Origin: Corallococcus sp. CA053C
GTDB lineage: Bacteria > Myxococcota > Myxococcia > Myxococcales > Myxococcaceae
Reading direction: 5' to 3'
DNA length: 52,255 bases
Assembly: GCF_003611675.1 (NCBI RefSeq)
Contig: NZ_RAWA01000021.1
Coordinates: 1-52,255, forward strand
The notes under the pieces are model-generated. The model was given only the letters and a program-made list of their open reading frames with translations, did no database searches and was not told where the DNA came from. A program made the translations under genes and the position numbers. Below are positions 8,558 to 17,258 of this stretch, piece by piece (positions within the stretch are counted from its first letter, which is position 1; every line of letters begins with the position of its first letter).

Positions 8558-9541
8558 ATGGGGCGGCGCATCGAGGACGACCTCGATGCCAGGGTGGAAA
8601 CGACGCTGACGGCGGTGGCCGAGCAGGCGCTGCGCAATGGAACGCGCGCGGGCCTGGAGGCTCTCCTGAAGGCGACATTGCGGCTGACCGGTGCGACCGG
8701 CGCGGCCCTCTATGAAGGACGTGCATGCGTGGTGAAGGTGGGGCGCGTCCCCGCCCACCGGAAGGCAACGAAACAGGGCTCCGTGCTGGAGGTCTTCCCC
8801 GCGCCGCTGACGACAGCGCAGCGGCACGTGGTGGCGCGCTTCCGTGCGTTCGCCCCGGCGCTGCTCGCGGCGCATGCGCGGGAAGTGGCGCAGGGCGCGA
8901 GGCACTCCCGGCTCCTGGAAGCGAAGACGCGCCTGGAGCGCACCGTGGTGACGCTGGAGAAGCGCAGGTCCCGCGCGGCGCATGACCTGCGCACGCCCCT
9001 GATGGTCATCCGGGGCTACGTGGACATGATGCTCAAGGGCACCGCGGGGCCGCTCACCGCGCAGATGCAGCGCTACCTGGAGCGGCTCGCGAAGTCCGGC
9101 ACGGACCAGAAGGACCTCATCGACCGGCGCCTGTCACCGCTGGCCCCTTCCCTGGATGACCTGCGCCCCGTGTTGCGGAGCGCCTTCGCGCCCAAGGCCG
9201 GACGCCGGCAGCCCACTCCCACGCTGACGCTGCCCGAGGAACGGGCCGTGGCCCTGCGCGGCGCCCGCGCGGATTGGGAGCTGCTGGCCCGCACCGTGGC
9301 CCGGAGCACCGGCAACGCGGTCGCCGTGGACGTCCACCTGGGCCCCGCGCTGCACGCCACCCGGTGGCTGCTGCGCGTCCAGGCGTGCCCTGGCGCGGCC
9401 CTGGAGCCCCGCACGGAGGCCGTCCTGCGGCACCTCGCGGAGCGGCTGGGAGGCACGCTGGCCGTGCACCGGGAGCCCCGGCTGGAGCTCGCCTTCGTGT
9501 TCCCGGGCGATGACGCCTTCGCCGTCCCCGCCCTCCATTGA
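8558..9541 (+). CDS. Histidine-kinase-like protein without recognisable ATPase motifs
   Basis: The first ~125 residues look like a small sensor (GAF-like) region. A coiled segment follows, then a clear dimerisation/phosphoacceptor motif RAAHDLRTPLMVIRGY with the candidate His at residue 142. The C-terminal part keeps only the outline of a HATPase_c fold (RGARADWELLARTVARS where an N-box should be; a final strand pair ERLGGTLAVHREPRLELAFVFP). I find no N-box Asn, no DxGxG and no GxGLG motif. It may therefore be a phosphotransfer or scaffold protein rather than an active kinase. The ATG at 8558 is the start that best fits protein-like sequence; in-frame TTG 8504 and ATG 8522 are alternatives. 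The 243-base region upstream, shared with the divergent heparinase-like gene, contains an AT-rich TAAAAT at 8424-8429 as a possible -10 element. Confidence 0.7.
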   Translation: MGRRIEDDLDARVETTLTAVAEQALRNGTRAGLEALLKATLRLTGATGAALYEGRACVVKVGRVPAHRKATKQGSVLEVFPAPLTTAQRHVVARFRAFAPALLAAHAREVAQGARHSRLLEAKTRLERTVVTLEKRRSRAAHDLRTPLMVIRGYVDMMLKGTAGPLTAQMQRYLERLAKSGTDQKDLIDRRLSPLAPSLDDLRPVLRSAFAPKAGRRQPTPTLTLPEERAVALRGARADWELLARTVARSTGNAVAVDVHLGPALHATRWLLRVQACPGAALEPRTEAVLRHLAERLGGTLAVHREPRLELAFVFPGDDAFAVPALH

Positions 9542-9623
9542 GAGTGTGAGACTTCGGGAAACGTCGGGGTGTCGCATGAAAGGTGGGCAGAGGTCGCAAC
9601 TCGCCTACCTGTCCTTGCGATAA

Positions 9624-9643
9624 AAGGGAAAGCTGTTTTCCTT
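9624..9643 (+). promoter_or_regulatory. Small AT-rich hairpin in the leader of the 9665 gene
   Basis: AAGGGAAA (9624-9631) can pair with TTTTCCTT (9636-9643) across a GCTG loop, with one G-U pair. It lies about 10 bases before the GAAGG ribosome site of the gene starting at 9665, in one of the few AT-rich patches of the window. It could affect translation or message stability; no function is shown. Confidence 0.3.
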
Positions 9644-9664
9644 CCGCCCCCGAAGGTCTCCCCC

Positions 9665-10279
9665 ATGAAGCTCTCCCGGAACTCGAGCATCCGCTCCACG
9701 AAGTCCGAGTCTTCGCTGTCGCCGCCCAAGCGCAGCAACTCCGTGGATTCGAAGCCCAACACGACGACGACGAAGCCCACGCGCTCGAACTCGACGTCCT
9801 CGCTGTCGCGTCCGCCCAGCGACCTGTCCACGGGGAGCGCGTCGCGCACCCGTCCTCGCAACCCCGACGGGGCCGCGCGGGTGAACGGGCCGGACGCGGG
9901 CGCCGTGAAGAAGCCCACGACGAACTCGGAGATCCGCGCCTGGTACAACCAGAAGGTCGCGAGCATCCCGGCCAACGACGCGAAGCTCAAGGCGCAGGGA
10001 GCCTCCCTGGAGGACCGCGCCAAGGCGGCGGTGAAGACCCGTCACGACGCCCGTCTCGAAGCGCGCAAGTTCATGAGCAACCCCTTCGAAGTCGCGATGC
10101 TCAAGGCGCGTGACTTCTTCACCTACGGTCGGCTGGACGGCCCCTCGTTCGATCAGCTGGTCAATAAGGCCAAGGGGAACAAGTTGACTGGGGACGCCGT
10201 CTACCAGAGCCTTATCGACAGCTCGAAGCGCACCAACCAGACCGTGAACAACCACTTCAACCAGCAGGCCAAGCTATGA
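9665..10279 (+). CDS. Ser-rich protein with compact C-terminal domain; putative effector
   Basis: The 204-aa protein has two halves. Residues 1-~85 are very rich in Ser, Thr, Lys and Arg (SSIRSTKSESSLS, TTTTKPTRSNSTSSLS) and look disordered. Residues ~88-204 are a folded alpha-helical domain that opens with SEIRAWYNQKVASIP, contains RHDARLEARKFMSNPFEVAMLKARDFFTYGR and ends in a helical tail. I do not recognise a named family with certainty. Such a disordered leader before a small C-terminal domain, followed by a tiny gene overlapping by ATGA, is the layout of many toxin/immunity or effector/chaperone pairs; that is an inference from architecture only. The ATG at 9665 has GAAGG eight bases upstream; an upstream in-frame ATG (9569) would add unlike sequence. 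No signal peptide or membrane segment is seen. Confidence 0.8.
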   Translation: MKLSRNSSIRSTKSESSLSPPKRSNSVDSKPNTTTTKPTRSNSTSSLSRPPSDLSTGSASRTRPRNPDGAARVNGPDAGAVKKPTTNSEIRAWYNQKVASIPANDAKLKAQGASLEDRAKAAVKTRHDARLEARKFMSNPFEVAMLKARDFFTYGRLDGPSFDQLVNKAKGNKLTGDAVYQSLIDSSKRTNQTVNNHFNQQAKL

Positions 10280-10482
10280 CGGGTGATCAATTCCTGAAGC
10301 AGAAGCTGGAATGGGTGAAGACGTCGGACGCGCTGCATCCGCTGCGCACCAAGGCGGAAGGCCAGGAGCTGCGCATCCGCATCGGCGACTTCCCCGAGGA
10401 GTCCATGTACACGCTGCTCGTCGGGGAGCAGGAGGTCGCGCAGTTCGACGACTGGCCCAAGACGTGGGTCCGCCCCCGCTGA
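10276..10482 (+). CDS. Small acidic protein, putative immunity/partner of the 9665 product
   Basis: The 68-aa product overlaps the stop of the previous gene in the sequence ATGA (10276-10279), so translation is probably coupled. It reads MTGDQFLKQKLEWVK, then a beta-rich section (ELRIRIGDFPEESMYTLLVG) and a C-terminal FDDWPKTWVRP motif with two Trp. The size, acidic patches and coupling suit an immunity protein or dedicated chaperone for the upstream protein; I cannot assign a family. A terminator-like hairpin follows 18 bases after the stop, so the two genes form a complete transcription unit. Confidence 0.75.
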   Translation: MTGDQFLKQKLEWVKTSDALHPLRTKAEGQELRIRIGDFPEESMYTLLVGEQEVAQFDDWPKTWVRPR

Positions 10483-10500
10483 GCTGAAATCCGCTGAAGT

Positions 10501-10544
10501 GACGACGCCCTGTCCTCCGCTCGCGCGAGGGACGGGGCGTTGTC
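10501..10544 (+). terminator. Hairpin terminator of the 9665-10482 gene pair
   Basis: GACGACGCCCTGTCC (10501-10515) pairs along its whole length with GGACGGGGCGTTGTC (10530-10544), a 15-bp stem with two G-U pairs. Both become C-A mismatches on the other strand, so the structure favours the plus-strand transcript. Only a short T-rich CTTT follows. It lies between the converging partner gene and cheA. Confidence 0.6.
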
Positions 10545-10560
10545 CTTTGCAGCGCCGGGC

Positions 10561-13113
10561 CTACTGTCCGCCCGACGAGGAGGGCAGCAACTGGCGCACG
10601 AGCTCCAGCAGCTTGCCGCGCTCCACCTCGCGCTTGACGAGGTAGCCGTCCGCGCCGGCCTCCAACCCCGCCGCGCGGTCCTCCTGGCTGTCCAGCGACG
10701 TCACCAGGATGATGGGCGTGCGCCGGAACATGGGGTGTCCCTTCATCCGCCGCGCCAGGCCCACGCCGTCCAGCCGGGGCATCTGCCAGTCGCTGACCAC
10801 CAGGTGGCAGTGGACGCGGTCCAGCACCGCCCACGCCTCCTCGCCGTCCGCGGCCGTCACCACCGGGTAGCCGGCGATCTCCAGCAGCGACTTCATCGCG
10901 AAGCGCGTCGTCAGCGAGTCGTCGCACACCAGGATGCGCGGCAGCTTCGCGTCATTCGAGGCGTTGCGCATCTCCGGCTTCGCCGCGCGCAGCAGCTCCA
11001 ACGCGTTGAGCACGGGCACCACGCGGCCATCATCCAGCACCGCCGCGCCCGCCAGGTGGGGGACGCCCTGCAGGTGCTTTCCCAGCGTCCGGACGACCAG
11101 CTCCTGCTGCCCCACCACCTCGTCGATGGCGTACAGCACGCGCTCGTCGCCCAGCGCCAGCAGCACCGCCGTCTGCCGCCGCCCGGACTCCACCGCGAGC
11201 TCCAGGCGCGGCAACCCGATGGCCTCCGACAGCGTCAGGAACGTGAGCTGTTCGCCATCCAGCCGCGCCACCACGCGCCCCGCCACCGTGCCGATGTCGT
11301 CCTTGTCCAGCCGCAGCACCCGCTTCACGGTGTCGGAGGGGATCGCGGTGATGGTGTTGCCGGTGCGCACCAGCAGGCCCAGGGCCGCGGCCAACGTGAG
11401 CGGCAGGTCCACGATGAAGCGCGTGCCCTTGCCCTGCGTGTACTCCACGTCCGCGGAGCCCTGGAGCCGCTGCGCGGTGGCCAGCACCACGTCCAGCCCG
11501 ACGCCACGGCCCGACGTGGAGGTGACCTCCTCGCGCGTGGAGAAGCCCGGCTGGAAGATGAGCCGCGCGGCCTGCGCGTCCGTCAGCTTGTCCGCCGTGT
11601 CCTGGTTCATCAGGCCCCGGCGCACCGCCGTCGCGCGCACGCGCACCGGATCCAGGCCGCCACCGTCGTCCTCCACGATGACGCCCACGCGCGTACCCCG
11701 CGCCTCCACCCGCACCGTCAACCGGCCCGCCTCTGGCTTGCCCGCCGCGCGCCGCACCGCGGGCATCTCCAGGCCATGGTCGATGGCGTTGCGCACCAGG
11801 TGCACCAGCGGATCCCTCAGCGCGTCCACGATGCGCCGATCCAACCGCACGTCGGTGCCGCCCAGCTCCAGCACCACCTCCTTGCCCAGCCGCGACGCCG
11901 TCTCGCGCACGGTGCGCCGCAGGGGCTCCAGCACCTGCGAGGCCGGCACCATGCGCAGGTCGCGCAGGTCGTCGCGCACCACCTGCGCCACCAGCGCGTG
12001 CTGCTCGCCGTCGCGGTGCGCCTCCTTCGCCTGCTCCAGCAGGCGCTTCTGCATCCCGCGCATCAGGCTGACACCGGTGCGCAGCGGCTCCAGCGCGGAG
12101 CCGCCCCCGGCCATGGCGAGCTGCGAGGCGGCGCGCTCCAGGTGCAGCAGCACCTCATGCGCCTGATCCGTCAGCGTGCGGAAGGCCTCGGTGCGCCGGC
12201 CCTGCTGCGCCCGTCCCGCCACCAGGTGCTCCACCTGGAGCGCCAGCGAGTCCAGCGTCTTCACCGACACGCGCACGGCGCGGTCCACCGCCCCGCCCCG
12301 GGCCTCGGCGGACGTCGTCGCGCGGGGCGCCGGCTTCGGCACCACGGGCGTCACCGCCACGGTCGCGGGCACGGACACCGCGCCGTCGATCTCGTCGTCC
12401 GAAACGCCCAGCGCCGCGCGCAGGTCCACCAGCGCGCCCGCCACCTCCGAGGCCGCGAGCCCCGCCGCGTCCCCGCCCTCCTCCATCCGCGTGAAGCCCA
12501 GCGCGGCGGCCTCGGCGAGCGCGGCCACCTGATCCGCCTGCGCGGACTCCGCGCTCAGCCGCAGCGCATGCGCCCGCTCCACCGCCGCGCGCACCGCGCC
12601 CGCCCGGTCCTCCACCCGGGGGGACACCAGCCTGCCCAGCGCCGCCTCCAGCGACGACAGGATCTTCAGGCCGTCCAGGCCCAGCGGGCTCGCGCTCGCG
12701 GTGCCCTCGGGCGATGGCGTGACGTCTCCACCGTGGCCCAGTGCCTGGAGCAGCGCGGACACGCCGTCCACCACGGGCTGTTCGCCCGCGTCGCCCCGGT
12801 TGAGGGCGTTCTCGATGGCGGACAGGCCGCGCAGCATCGCCTCCACGGCGGTGCGGGAGATGGGCTCCTCCACGTTGACGTGGGACAGCCCGTCCTCGAT
12901 GGCGTGGACGATGCGTTCGATGTCGTCCAGGCCCAGGCTCGCCGCGGAGCCCTTGAGGCTGTGCACGACGCGCTTGAGCGACGGCAGCAGGTCCGGCTCC
13001 CGCGCGGCGGCAGGCTGCTCCAGCCCCAGCACCTTCGACCCGATGGCTTGAATCTGCTCCCGCGTCTCCGCGGCGAAGACCGGCCAGATGCTGCGCAACA
13101 ACTGCGGATCCAT
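10561..13113 (-). CDS. cheA4: Hybrid chemosensory kinase CheA-CheY (Che4 type)
   Basis: The 850-aa protein has, in order, an HPt domain with phospho-acceptor H51 (HSLKGSAASLG), and a variable Ala-rich linker (~110-275). Then come the P3 dimerisation and P4 ATPase domains with VRNAIDHGLE (N442), EDDGGGLDP (D483) and TSGRGVGLDVV (~534), a P5 CheW-like domain (~575-712) and a C-terminal receiver (~725-845) with D731/D732, D775 in VSDWQMP and K827. Fusion of CheA with a receiver is exactly what is described for the che4 operon of M. xanthus, which tunes type IV pilus-driven motility. It is the last gene of the operon, 16 bases after cheW. The own receiver may act as phosphate sink or as a second output besides the free CheY. 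Confidence 0.95.
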   Translation of the reverse strand: MDPQLLRSIWPVFAAETREQIQAIGSKVLGLEQPAAAREPDLLPSLKRVVHSLKGSAASLGLDDIERIVHAIEDGLSHVNVEEPISRTAVEAMLRGLSAIENALNRGDAGEQPVVDGVSALLQALGHGGDVTPSPEGTASASPLGLDGLKILSSLEAALGRLVSPRVEDRAGAVRAAVERAHALRLSAESAQADQVAALAEAAALGFTRMEEGGDAAGLAASEVAGALVDLRAALGVSDDEIDGAVSVPATVAVTPVVPKPAPRATTSAEARGGAVDRAVRVSVKTLDSLALQVEHLVAGRAQQGRRTEAFRTLTDQAHEVLLHLERAASQLAMAGGGSALEPLRTGVSLMRGMQKRLLEQAKEAHRDGEQHALVAQVVRDDLRDLRMVPASQVLEPLRRTVRETASRLGKEVVLELGGTDVRLDRRIVDALRDPLVHLVRNAIDHGLEMPAVRRAAGKPEAGRLTVRVEARGTRVGVIVEDDGGGLDPVRVRATAVRRGLMNQDTADKLTDAQAARLIFQPGFSTREEVTSTSGRGVGLDVVLATAQRLQGSADVEYTQGKGTRFIVDLPLTLAAALGLLVRTGNTITAIPSDTVKRVLRLDKDDIGTVAGRVVARLDGEQLTFLTLSEAIGLPRLELAVESGRRQTAVLLALGDERVLYAIDEVVGQQELVVRTLGKHLQGVPHLAGAAVLDDGRVVPVLNALELLRAAKPEMRNASNDAKLPRILVCDDSLTTRFAMKSLLEIAGYPVVTAADGEEAWAVLDRVHCHLVVSDWQMPRLDGVGLARRMKGHPMFRRTPIILVTSLDSQEDRAAGLEAGADGYLVKREVERGKLLELVRQLLPSSSGGQ

Positions 13114-13129
13114 GAAACCCCAGTCCCCT

Positions 13130-13711
13130 CTAGCCGCGCCGAGCGGCCGCTGGGTTGCCCAGCTGCGTCAGGTCCAGCACCGTGAGCCGGTCCGGCGTGA
13201 GGAACAGGAACGGGCCCGGCGGCGGCTGGGACAGCTCCGCGCGCGGCAACTCCCGCCGTCCGTCCACCACTTCCGCCGCCAGCCCGAACGCCTCGTCCTC
13301 CATCTCCACCACCACCACCTTGCCCAGGTCGGACATGCCGCCGCCCTCCAGGCCCAACAGCTGCCGCAGGTCCAGCACCGGCACGATGCGCGAGCGGCTC
13401 ACCACCGCGCCCAGCACGTGGCGCGGCGCCCCGGGCAGCGCGCACATGCCGCGCGCCTCCAGCACGTGGTCCACCATCTCGATGCGCACCGCGTAGCGCT
13501 CGCCGCCCACCTGGAAGGCGAGCACCGTGACGACCTCCTGGCGCTCCTCGTGGCGCGAGCCGGCCAGCGCCACCGCGCGCGCGTGCAGCACCTCGCGCCG
13601 CTTGTGGGCGCTCACCACATGGGCGCCCTCGAGCAGCATCTGCGCCGCGTCGAGCGAGGCCTTCAGCTCTTCGAAGTCGATGGGCTGGAACTTGGTGTCG
13701 TCGCTGGGCAT
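13130..13711 (-). CDS. CheW coupling protein with N-terminal extension
   Basis: This 193-aa protein has a CheW fold from about residue 60 (VVTVLAFQVGGERYAVRIEMVDHVLEA), with the GAPRHVLGAVVSRSRIVPVLDLRQLLG core typical of coupling proteins. The first ~55 residues are helical (FEELKASLDAAQMLLEG) and not part of the usual CheW domain. It links the chemoreceptor to the CheA-CheY kinase. It lies 6 bases after the cheY stop and 16 before cheA in the operon. The che4 operon of M. xanthus also has two cheW genes; I cannot say which of the two published names applies. Confidence 0.93.
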   Translation of the reverse strand: MPSDDTKFQPIDFEELKASLDAAQMLLEGAHVVSAHKRREVLHARAVALAGSRHEERQEVVTVLAFQVGGERYAVRIEMVDHVLEARGMCALPGAPRHVLGAVVSRSRIVPVLDLRQLLGLEGGGMSDLGKVVVVEMEDEAFGLAAEVVDGRRELPRAELSQPPPGPFLFLTPDRLTVLDLTQLGNPAAARRG

Positions 13712-13717
13712 CGCGCT

Positions 13718-14131
13718 TTAGTACTTGGTGGCCGGCAGCTTGAGGATGTCCCGGACCTTCGAGCGGAGGTCGTCCACGGAGACGGGCTTGTTGAGGAACG
13801 CGCTCGCGCCCACCAGCTTGCCCTTCTGCCGGCTCGCGTCGTCCTTCAGGGACGTGAGCAGCATGAAGGGCGTGTCATGCAGCTTGGGGTCGCCCCGGAT
13901 GGCGGCGCACAGCGCGAAGCCATCCATCTCCGGCATCTGCACGTCGGAGATGATGAGGTCCGGCCGCTGTTCGCGCGCCCGCTTGAGGCCCACCGCGCCG
14001 TTGGGCGCGTCCACGAAGTCCAGCCCCCATCCCATCAGATACACCTGAAGGAGGTTGGTGATGGTCTTCGTGTCCTCCACGATGAGCACCTTCGCCGCCT
14101 TCTTGGCCCCGCTCGTCACGTTGCTGTTCAT
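13718..14131 (-). CDS. cheY4: Single-domain response regulator CheY (Che4 type)
   Basis: The 137-aa protein is a stand-alone receiver with acidic pocket E19/D20 (LIVED), phospho-acceptor D63 (ISDVQMPEMDG), T93 and K115 (NKPV). In M. xanthus the cheY4 product is the output of the Che4 pathway acting on pilus-driven swarming and reversals. Its ATG overlaps the stop of the chemoreceptor gene in ATGA (14128-14131), so the two are probably made in a fixed ratio. Confidence 0.93.
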   Translation of the reverse strand: MNSNVTSGAKKAAKVLIVEDTKTITNLLQVYLMGWGLDFVDAPNGAVGLKRAREQRPDLIISDVQMPEMDGFALCAAIRGDPKLHDTPFMLLTSLKDDASRQKGKLVGASAFLNKPVSVDDLRSKVRDILKLPATKY

Positions 14132-15735
14132 AGCTGGTACCTGCCCACTAGATCCGAGAACCGCTTCGACAAGGTGGAGAGGTTGCCGGCCACCTGTTCG
14201 ATGCGCCGGGTGCCCTCCACTGAATCACTCATGGCGGACGTCAGCTCGCCCATCGCCGTGGCGATCTGCTCCACCCCGATGGTCTGCTGCCGCGTGTTGC
14301 CGGCGATCTGCCGCGCGGCCCCTGAAGACTCGCGGATGACCTCCGACAGTCCCAGGATGGTGTTGCCCGCGCTGCGCGCCAGCTCCATCGCCGCTTGAGC
14401 CCGCCGGCTGCCTTCGTCCGTCGTCGTCACCGCCACGCGCGTGCCCTTCTGCACCTCCCCCAGGAGCACCCGCACCTGCTCCGCCGCCATGCGGGACTGC
14501 TCCGCCAACGTGCGCATCTCCGTGGCCACCACCGCGAAGCCGCGGCCGTGCTCGCCGGCCTTCGCCGCCTCGATGGAGGCGTTGAGCGCCAGCAGGTTCG
14601 ACTGCTCGGCCACGTCCTTCACCTGCCCGATGATGTCGCTGATCTGCAGCGTGCGCTCGTTCAGGTCGGTGATGGCCAGGGCGATGGCCTTCACCTGCTC
14701 GCCCAGCTTCTCCATGCCGGACACGCTCTCCGTGACGACCTTCTGGCCCTCCGCGCTGAGCGTCTCCGACTTCTGCGTCTGGGCGATGACGGCGTCCGCG
14801 TAGGACGTCGCCTGCTTGGACGTCTGGGCGATCTCCGCCACCGTGGTGCTGGTCTCGTTGATGGCGGAGGCCTGCTGGTGCGCCATCGCGGACTGTTGCG
14901 TGGACGTGGCCAGCACGTTCGCCGCCTCGTACTCCAGGTCCGTCGCCGCGCCCCGCAAGTCATGGAGCAGGTGCGCGAGCGCGTCCGCCATGGTGGCGAA
15001 GCTGCGCGCCAGTTCGCCAATCTCGTCCGTGCCGCGGGTGTCGATCTGCTGGCGCAGGTCTCCCGCCGCGATGCCCACCGCCGCGCGCGCCAGCCGCTCC
15101 AGCGGCACGATGAAGAGACCCGCCATGCCGGCCGCCGCCAGCAGGCCCACCACCAGCACCAGCAGGCCCACGCCCGCGGTGCGCCAGGTGCTCGCGGAGA
15201 GCGCACCCGACAGGGCCTCCCGGTCCAACGCCAGCTGCACGGTGCCCACGCGCCGCAGCGTGCCGCCCGGCGGGCCGAAGAGGATGGGCGCCGTCGTCTC
15301 CACCACGGGCAGCGTGCCCACGGTCAGCTGCCGGTCCACGACCGCGTCGCCGTCCGCCGGCTCCACCGCCGTCGCGCTCGCGAAGCGTTCCGCCGCCGAG
15401 CGCGCCATCACCTTGCCGCCCGAGTCCCGCACCACGATGTACGCGATGTCCGGCACGCTCTTGAGGGCCATGTCGGTGCCCAGTTGGAGCATCGTCGCGT
15501 CCTGGGTGGCGGCGGACGCGGACACGCTGAACGCCATGCCGATGCCCACCGCGCGCGCGCGCTTGGTGAGCTCGTCCAGCAGGCCGTCATGCATCTGCAT
15601 CCAGAACGCGAAGGTCAGGATGCCGACCAGCACGATGCCAAACATGCCCGTGCCGACGAGGATCTTCGTCCGCAGGCTGAGCCGCGCCGAGTCCAGACCT
15701 TCGGGCAGCGCCACCTTCATCCCTTGCACTTCCAC
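14128..15735 (-). CDS. mcp4: Methyl-accepting chemotaxis receptor (Che4 type)
   Basis: The 535-aa receptor has a first membrane helix (~residues 25-46), a periplasmic sensor loop of about 140 residues (DGLLDELTKRARAVG to the second helix), a second membrane helix (~182-205) and a HAMP segment (FIVPLERLARAAVGIAAGDL). The cytoplasmic signalling domain carries the invariant tip DVAEQSNLLALNASIEAAKA and RGFAVVATEMRTLAEQS. The sensor loop resembles double-CACHE/sCACHE-like domains but no ligand can be named. The GTG at 15733-15735 is preceded by GGTGGAG at good spacing; an ATG at 15720 is possible. It sits 32 bases after cheR. Glutamine/glutamate-rich methylation helices flank the tip, matching the presence of cheR, though no cheB is in the operon. 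Confidence 0.94.
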   Translation of the reverse strand: MEVQGMKVALPEGLDSARLSLRTKILVGTGMFGIVLVGILTFAFWMQMHDGLLDELTKRARAVGIGMAFSVSASAATQDATMLQLGTDMALKSVPDIAYIVVRDSGGKVMARSAAERFASATAVEPADGDAVVDRQLTVGTLPVVETTAPILFGPPGGTLRRVGTVQLALDREALSGALSASTWRTAGVGLLVLVVGLLAAAGMAGLFIVPLERLARAAVGIAAGDLRQQIDTRGTDEIGELARSFATMADALAHLLHDLRGAATDLEYEAANVLATSTQQSAMAHQQASAINETSTTVAEIAQTSKQATSYADAVIAQTQKSETLSAEGQKVVTESVSGMEKLGEQVKAIALAITDLNERTLQISDIIGQVKDVAEQSNLLALNASIEAAKAGEHGRGFAVVATEMRTLAEQSRMAAEQVRVLLGEVQKGTRVAVTTTDEGSRRAQAAMELARSAGNTILGLSEVIRESSGAARQIAGNTRQQTIGVEQIATAMGELTSAMSDSVEGTRRIEQVAGNLSTLSKRFSDLVGRYQL

Positions 15736-15767
15736 GTTATCTCCACCTCACGTCGGGACGTGCGCCG

Positions 15768-17258
15768 TCAGCGCGCGCCCTGCCAGCCCACCTGCGAAGG
15801 ACGGGGCGAGAGCGACTTTCGGAGCCCGCCCGCGGTCATCGTCGTCTCCACCCCTCGCAGCGGGTGCTCGTCATCCAATCCATCCAGCGCGCGCAGCGCG
15901 TTCTGCCGCGCCCGCTCCGCCTCTTCCCGTCGGTCCATGCGGCTGTAGAGCGCCACCAGCGTGGCATGTCCCAGCGCCAGCTGCGGCTCCAGGTACAGCG
16001 CCTTGCGCACCGCCTCCACCGCGGCGACCAGGTCCCCCCGCGCCTCGGCCACCATCGCCAGCAGCAGGTACGCCTCCGGCGACAGCGACCGCGCCGCCTC
16101 GCGGCCCAGCGCCTCCGCTTCGTCGTAGTGGCCCGCCTGCGCCGCCTCCAGCGCGCGCGTCAGCATGCCCGCTTCGTCGCCCAGGCGGGGGATGACGTGG
16201 GGAGCGGGCGTCGGCGTCGGACGACGGGCTTCGACCGGGGCCGGCGTCGTCGGCGACGGCGTCACCGGCTTGAGCGCCCAGGGGCCCGGCAGGGGCACCG
16301 GCGTGTGACGGCGCGGCTCCATCCGCAGCTGGCCGGGCACCGGCGTCTCCCGGCGGAGCGCGACGGCGGAGAGCGACGTCGACGAGTCCCGGCGCGGGGC
16401 CGGGGTCGCGGGCGTGAGCGAGGCCGAGGCCCAGGACGGCTCCGGGGGCACGCGCAGCACGGGCGTGCCGTCCGCGTCCAGCGTCTCCAGCCCCATCCCG
16501 TTGGTCAGCGGCACCTCCGCGGGCGACACGAAGAGCAGCCCGCCCGGCGCGAGCGCGGACACCAGCCGCGTCAGCACCGCGCGCACCAGCTCCGGCGTGA
16601 AGTAGATGAGCACGTTGCGGCAGAAGATGGCCTGGAAGCCCATGGAGGGCACCGCGTCCGTGGCCAGGTTGTGGCGACGGAAGTCCACCGTGCGGATCAC
16701 CTCCGGCACGACGGAGTGCTGGGCGTCCTGCCCCGCCGGTCCCGGCTGCTGGGTGAGGAAGCGCCGCTCCAGGTCCGGTTCGATGCGGCGCAGCGACCAC
16801 GGGCTGTACACGGCGGCCTTCGCGCGCAGCAGCGCCCGGCCGGACACATCCGTCGCCAGCACGCGGAAGCGCCCGGCGTCCCCCAGCCCCGCGGCCATCA
16901 GCGCCATCGCGATGCTGTAGGGCTCCTCGCCGCTCGCGCAGCCCGCGCTCCACACCTGGAAGGTGCCGCCCACGTGCATGCGAGCCCGCAGCGCCAGGGC
17001 GCGCAGGTGCTCCGGGTGACGGAAGAAGTACGTCTCGCCAATGACGGCGTGCTCGATGAACGCCTCCACCGCCACCGGATCCCGCATCAGCAGCTGGCGG
17101 AGGAACGTCACTTCCGACAGGCCGCGCGCCAACGCCGCGCGGGACAACGCAGGCTCCAACGAGCGACGCAGGCTGCTCGCGAGCGTCAGGCCGCAGGCGC
17201 CCTGGAGCACCTCCTCGACCTTCGCGAGCGTGACCTCGTCCAGGAGCCCTTCGCTCAC
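15768..17258 (-). CDS. cheR4: CheR methyltransferase with C-terminal TPR region (Che4 type)
   Basis: The 496-aa protein begins with the CheR N-terminal helical domain and the SAM-binding fold: AVIGETYFFRHPEHLRAL, VWSAGCASGEEPYSIAMAL and FCRNVLIYFTPE are diagnostic of glutamate methyltransferases of chemoreceptors. After a Pro-rich linker (~310-385) comes a TPR-like helical tail (~390-470). CheR-TPR fusions are common in myxobacteria and often add a protein-binding role. The start is the GTG at 17256-17258, overlapping the upstream cheW stop as GTGA; the frame is open further upstream but that part runs inside cheW and is not protein-like. No methylesterase gene is present in this operon. Confidence 0.94.
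   Translation of the reverse strand: MSEGLLDEVTLAKVEEVLQGACGLTLASSLRRSLEPALSRAALARGLSEVTFLRQLLMRDPVAVEAFIEHAVIGETYFFRHPEHLRALALRARMHVGGTFQVWSAGCASGEEPYSIAMALMAAGLGDAGRFRVLATDVSGRALLRAKAAVYSPWSLRRIEPDLERRFLTQQPGPAGQDAQHSVVPEVIRTVDFRRHNLATDAVPSMGFQAIFCRNVLIYFTPELVRAVLTRLVSALAPGGLLFVSPAEVPLTNGMGLETLDADGTPVLRVPPEPSWASASLTPATPAPRRDSSTSLSAVALRRETPVPGQLRMEPRRHTPVPLPGPWALKPVTPSPTTPAPVEARRPTPTPAPHVIPRLGDEAGMLTRALEAAQAGHYDEAEALGREAARSLSPEAYLLLAMVAEARGDLVAAVEAVRKALYLEPQLALGHATLVALYSRMDRREEAERARQNALRALDGLDDEHPLRGVETTMTAGGLRKSLSPRPSQVGWQGAR

Noticed and set aside
8315-8983. 223-codon N-terminal extension of the heparinase-like gene
   Set aside because: It overlaps the divergent kinase-like gene in antisense, is Arg/His-rich, and the internal ATG at 8314 has a good ribosome site.
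10540-13185. 881-codon open frame on the plus strand opposite cheA
   Set aside because: It is the GC-rich antisense shadow of cheA: His/Arg/Gln-rich with no hydrophobic core, while the minus strand encodes a complete multi-domain kinase.
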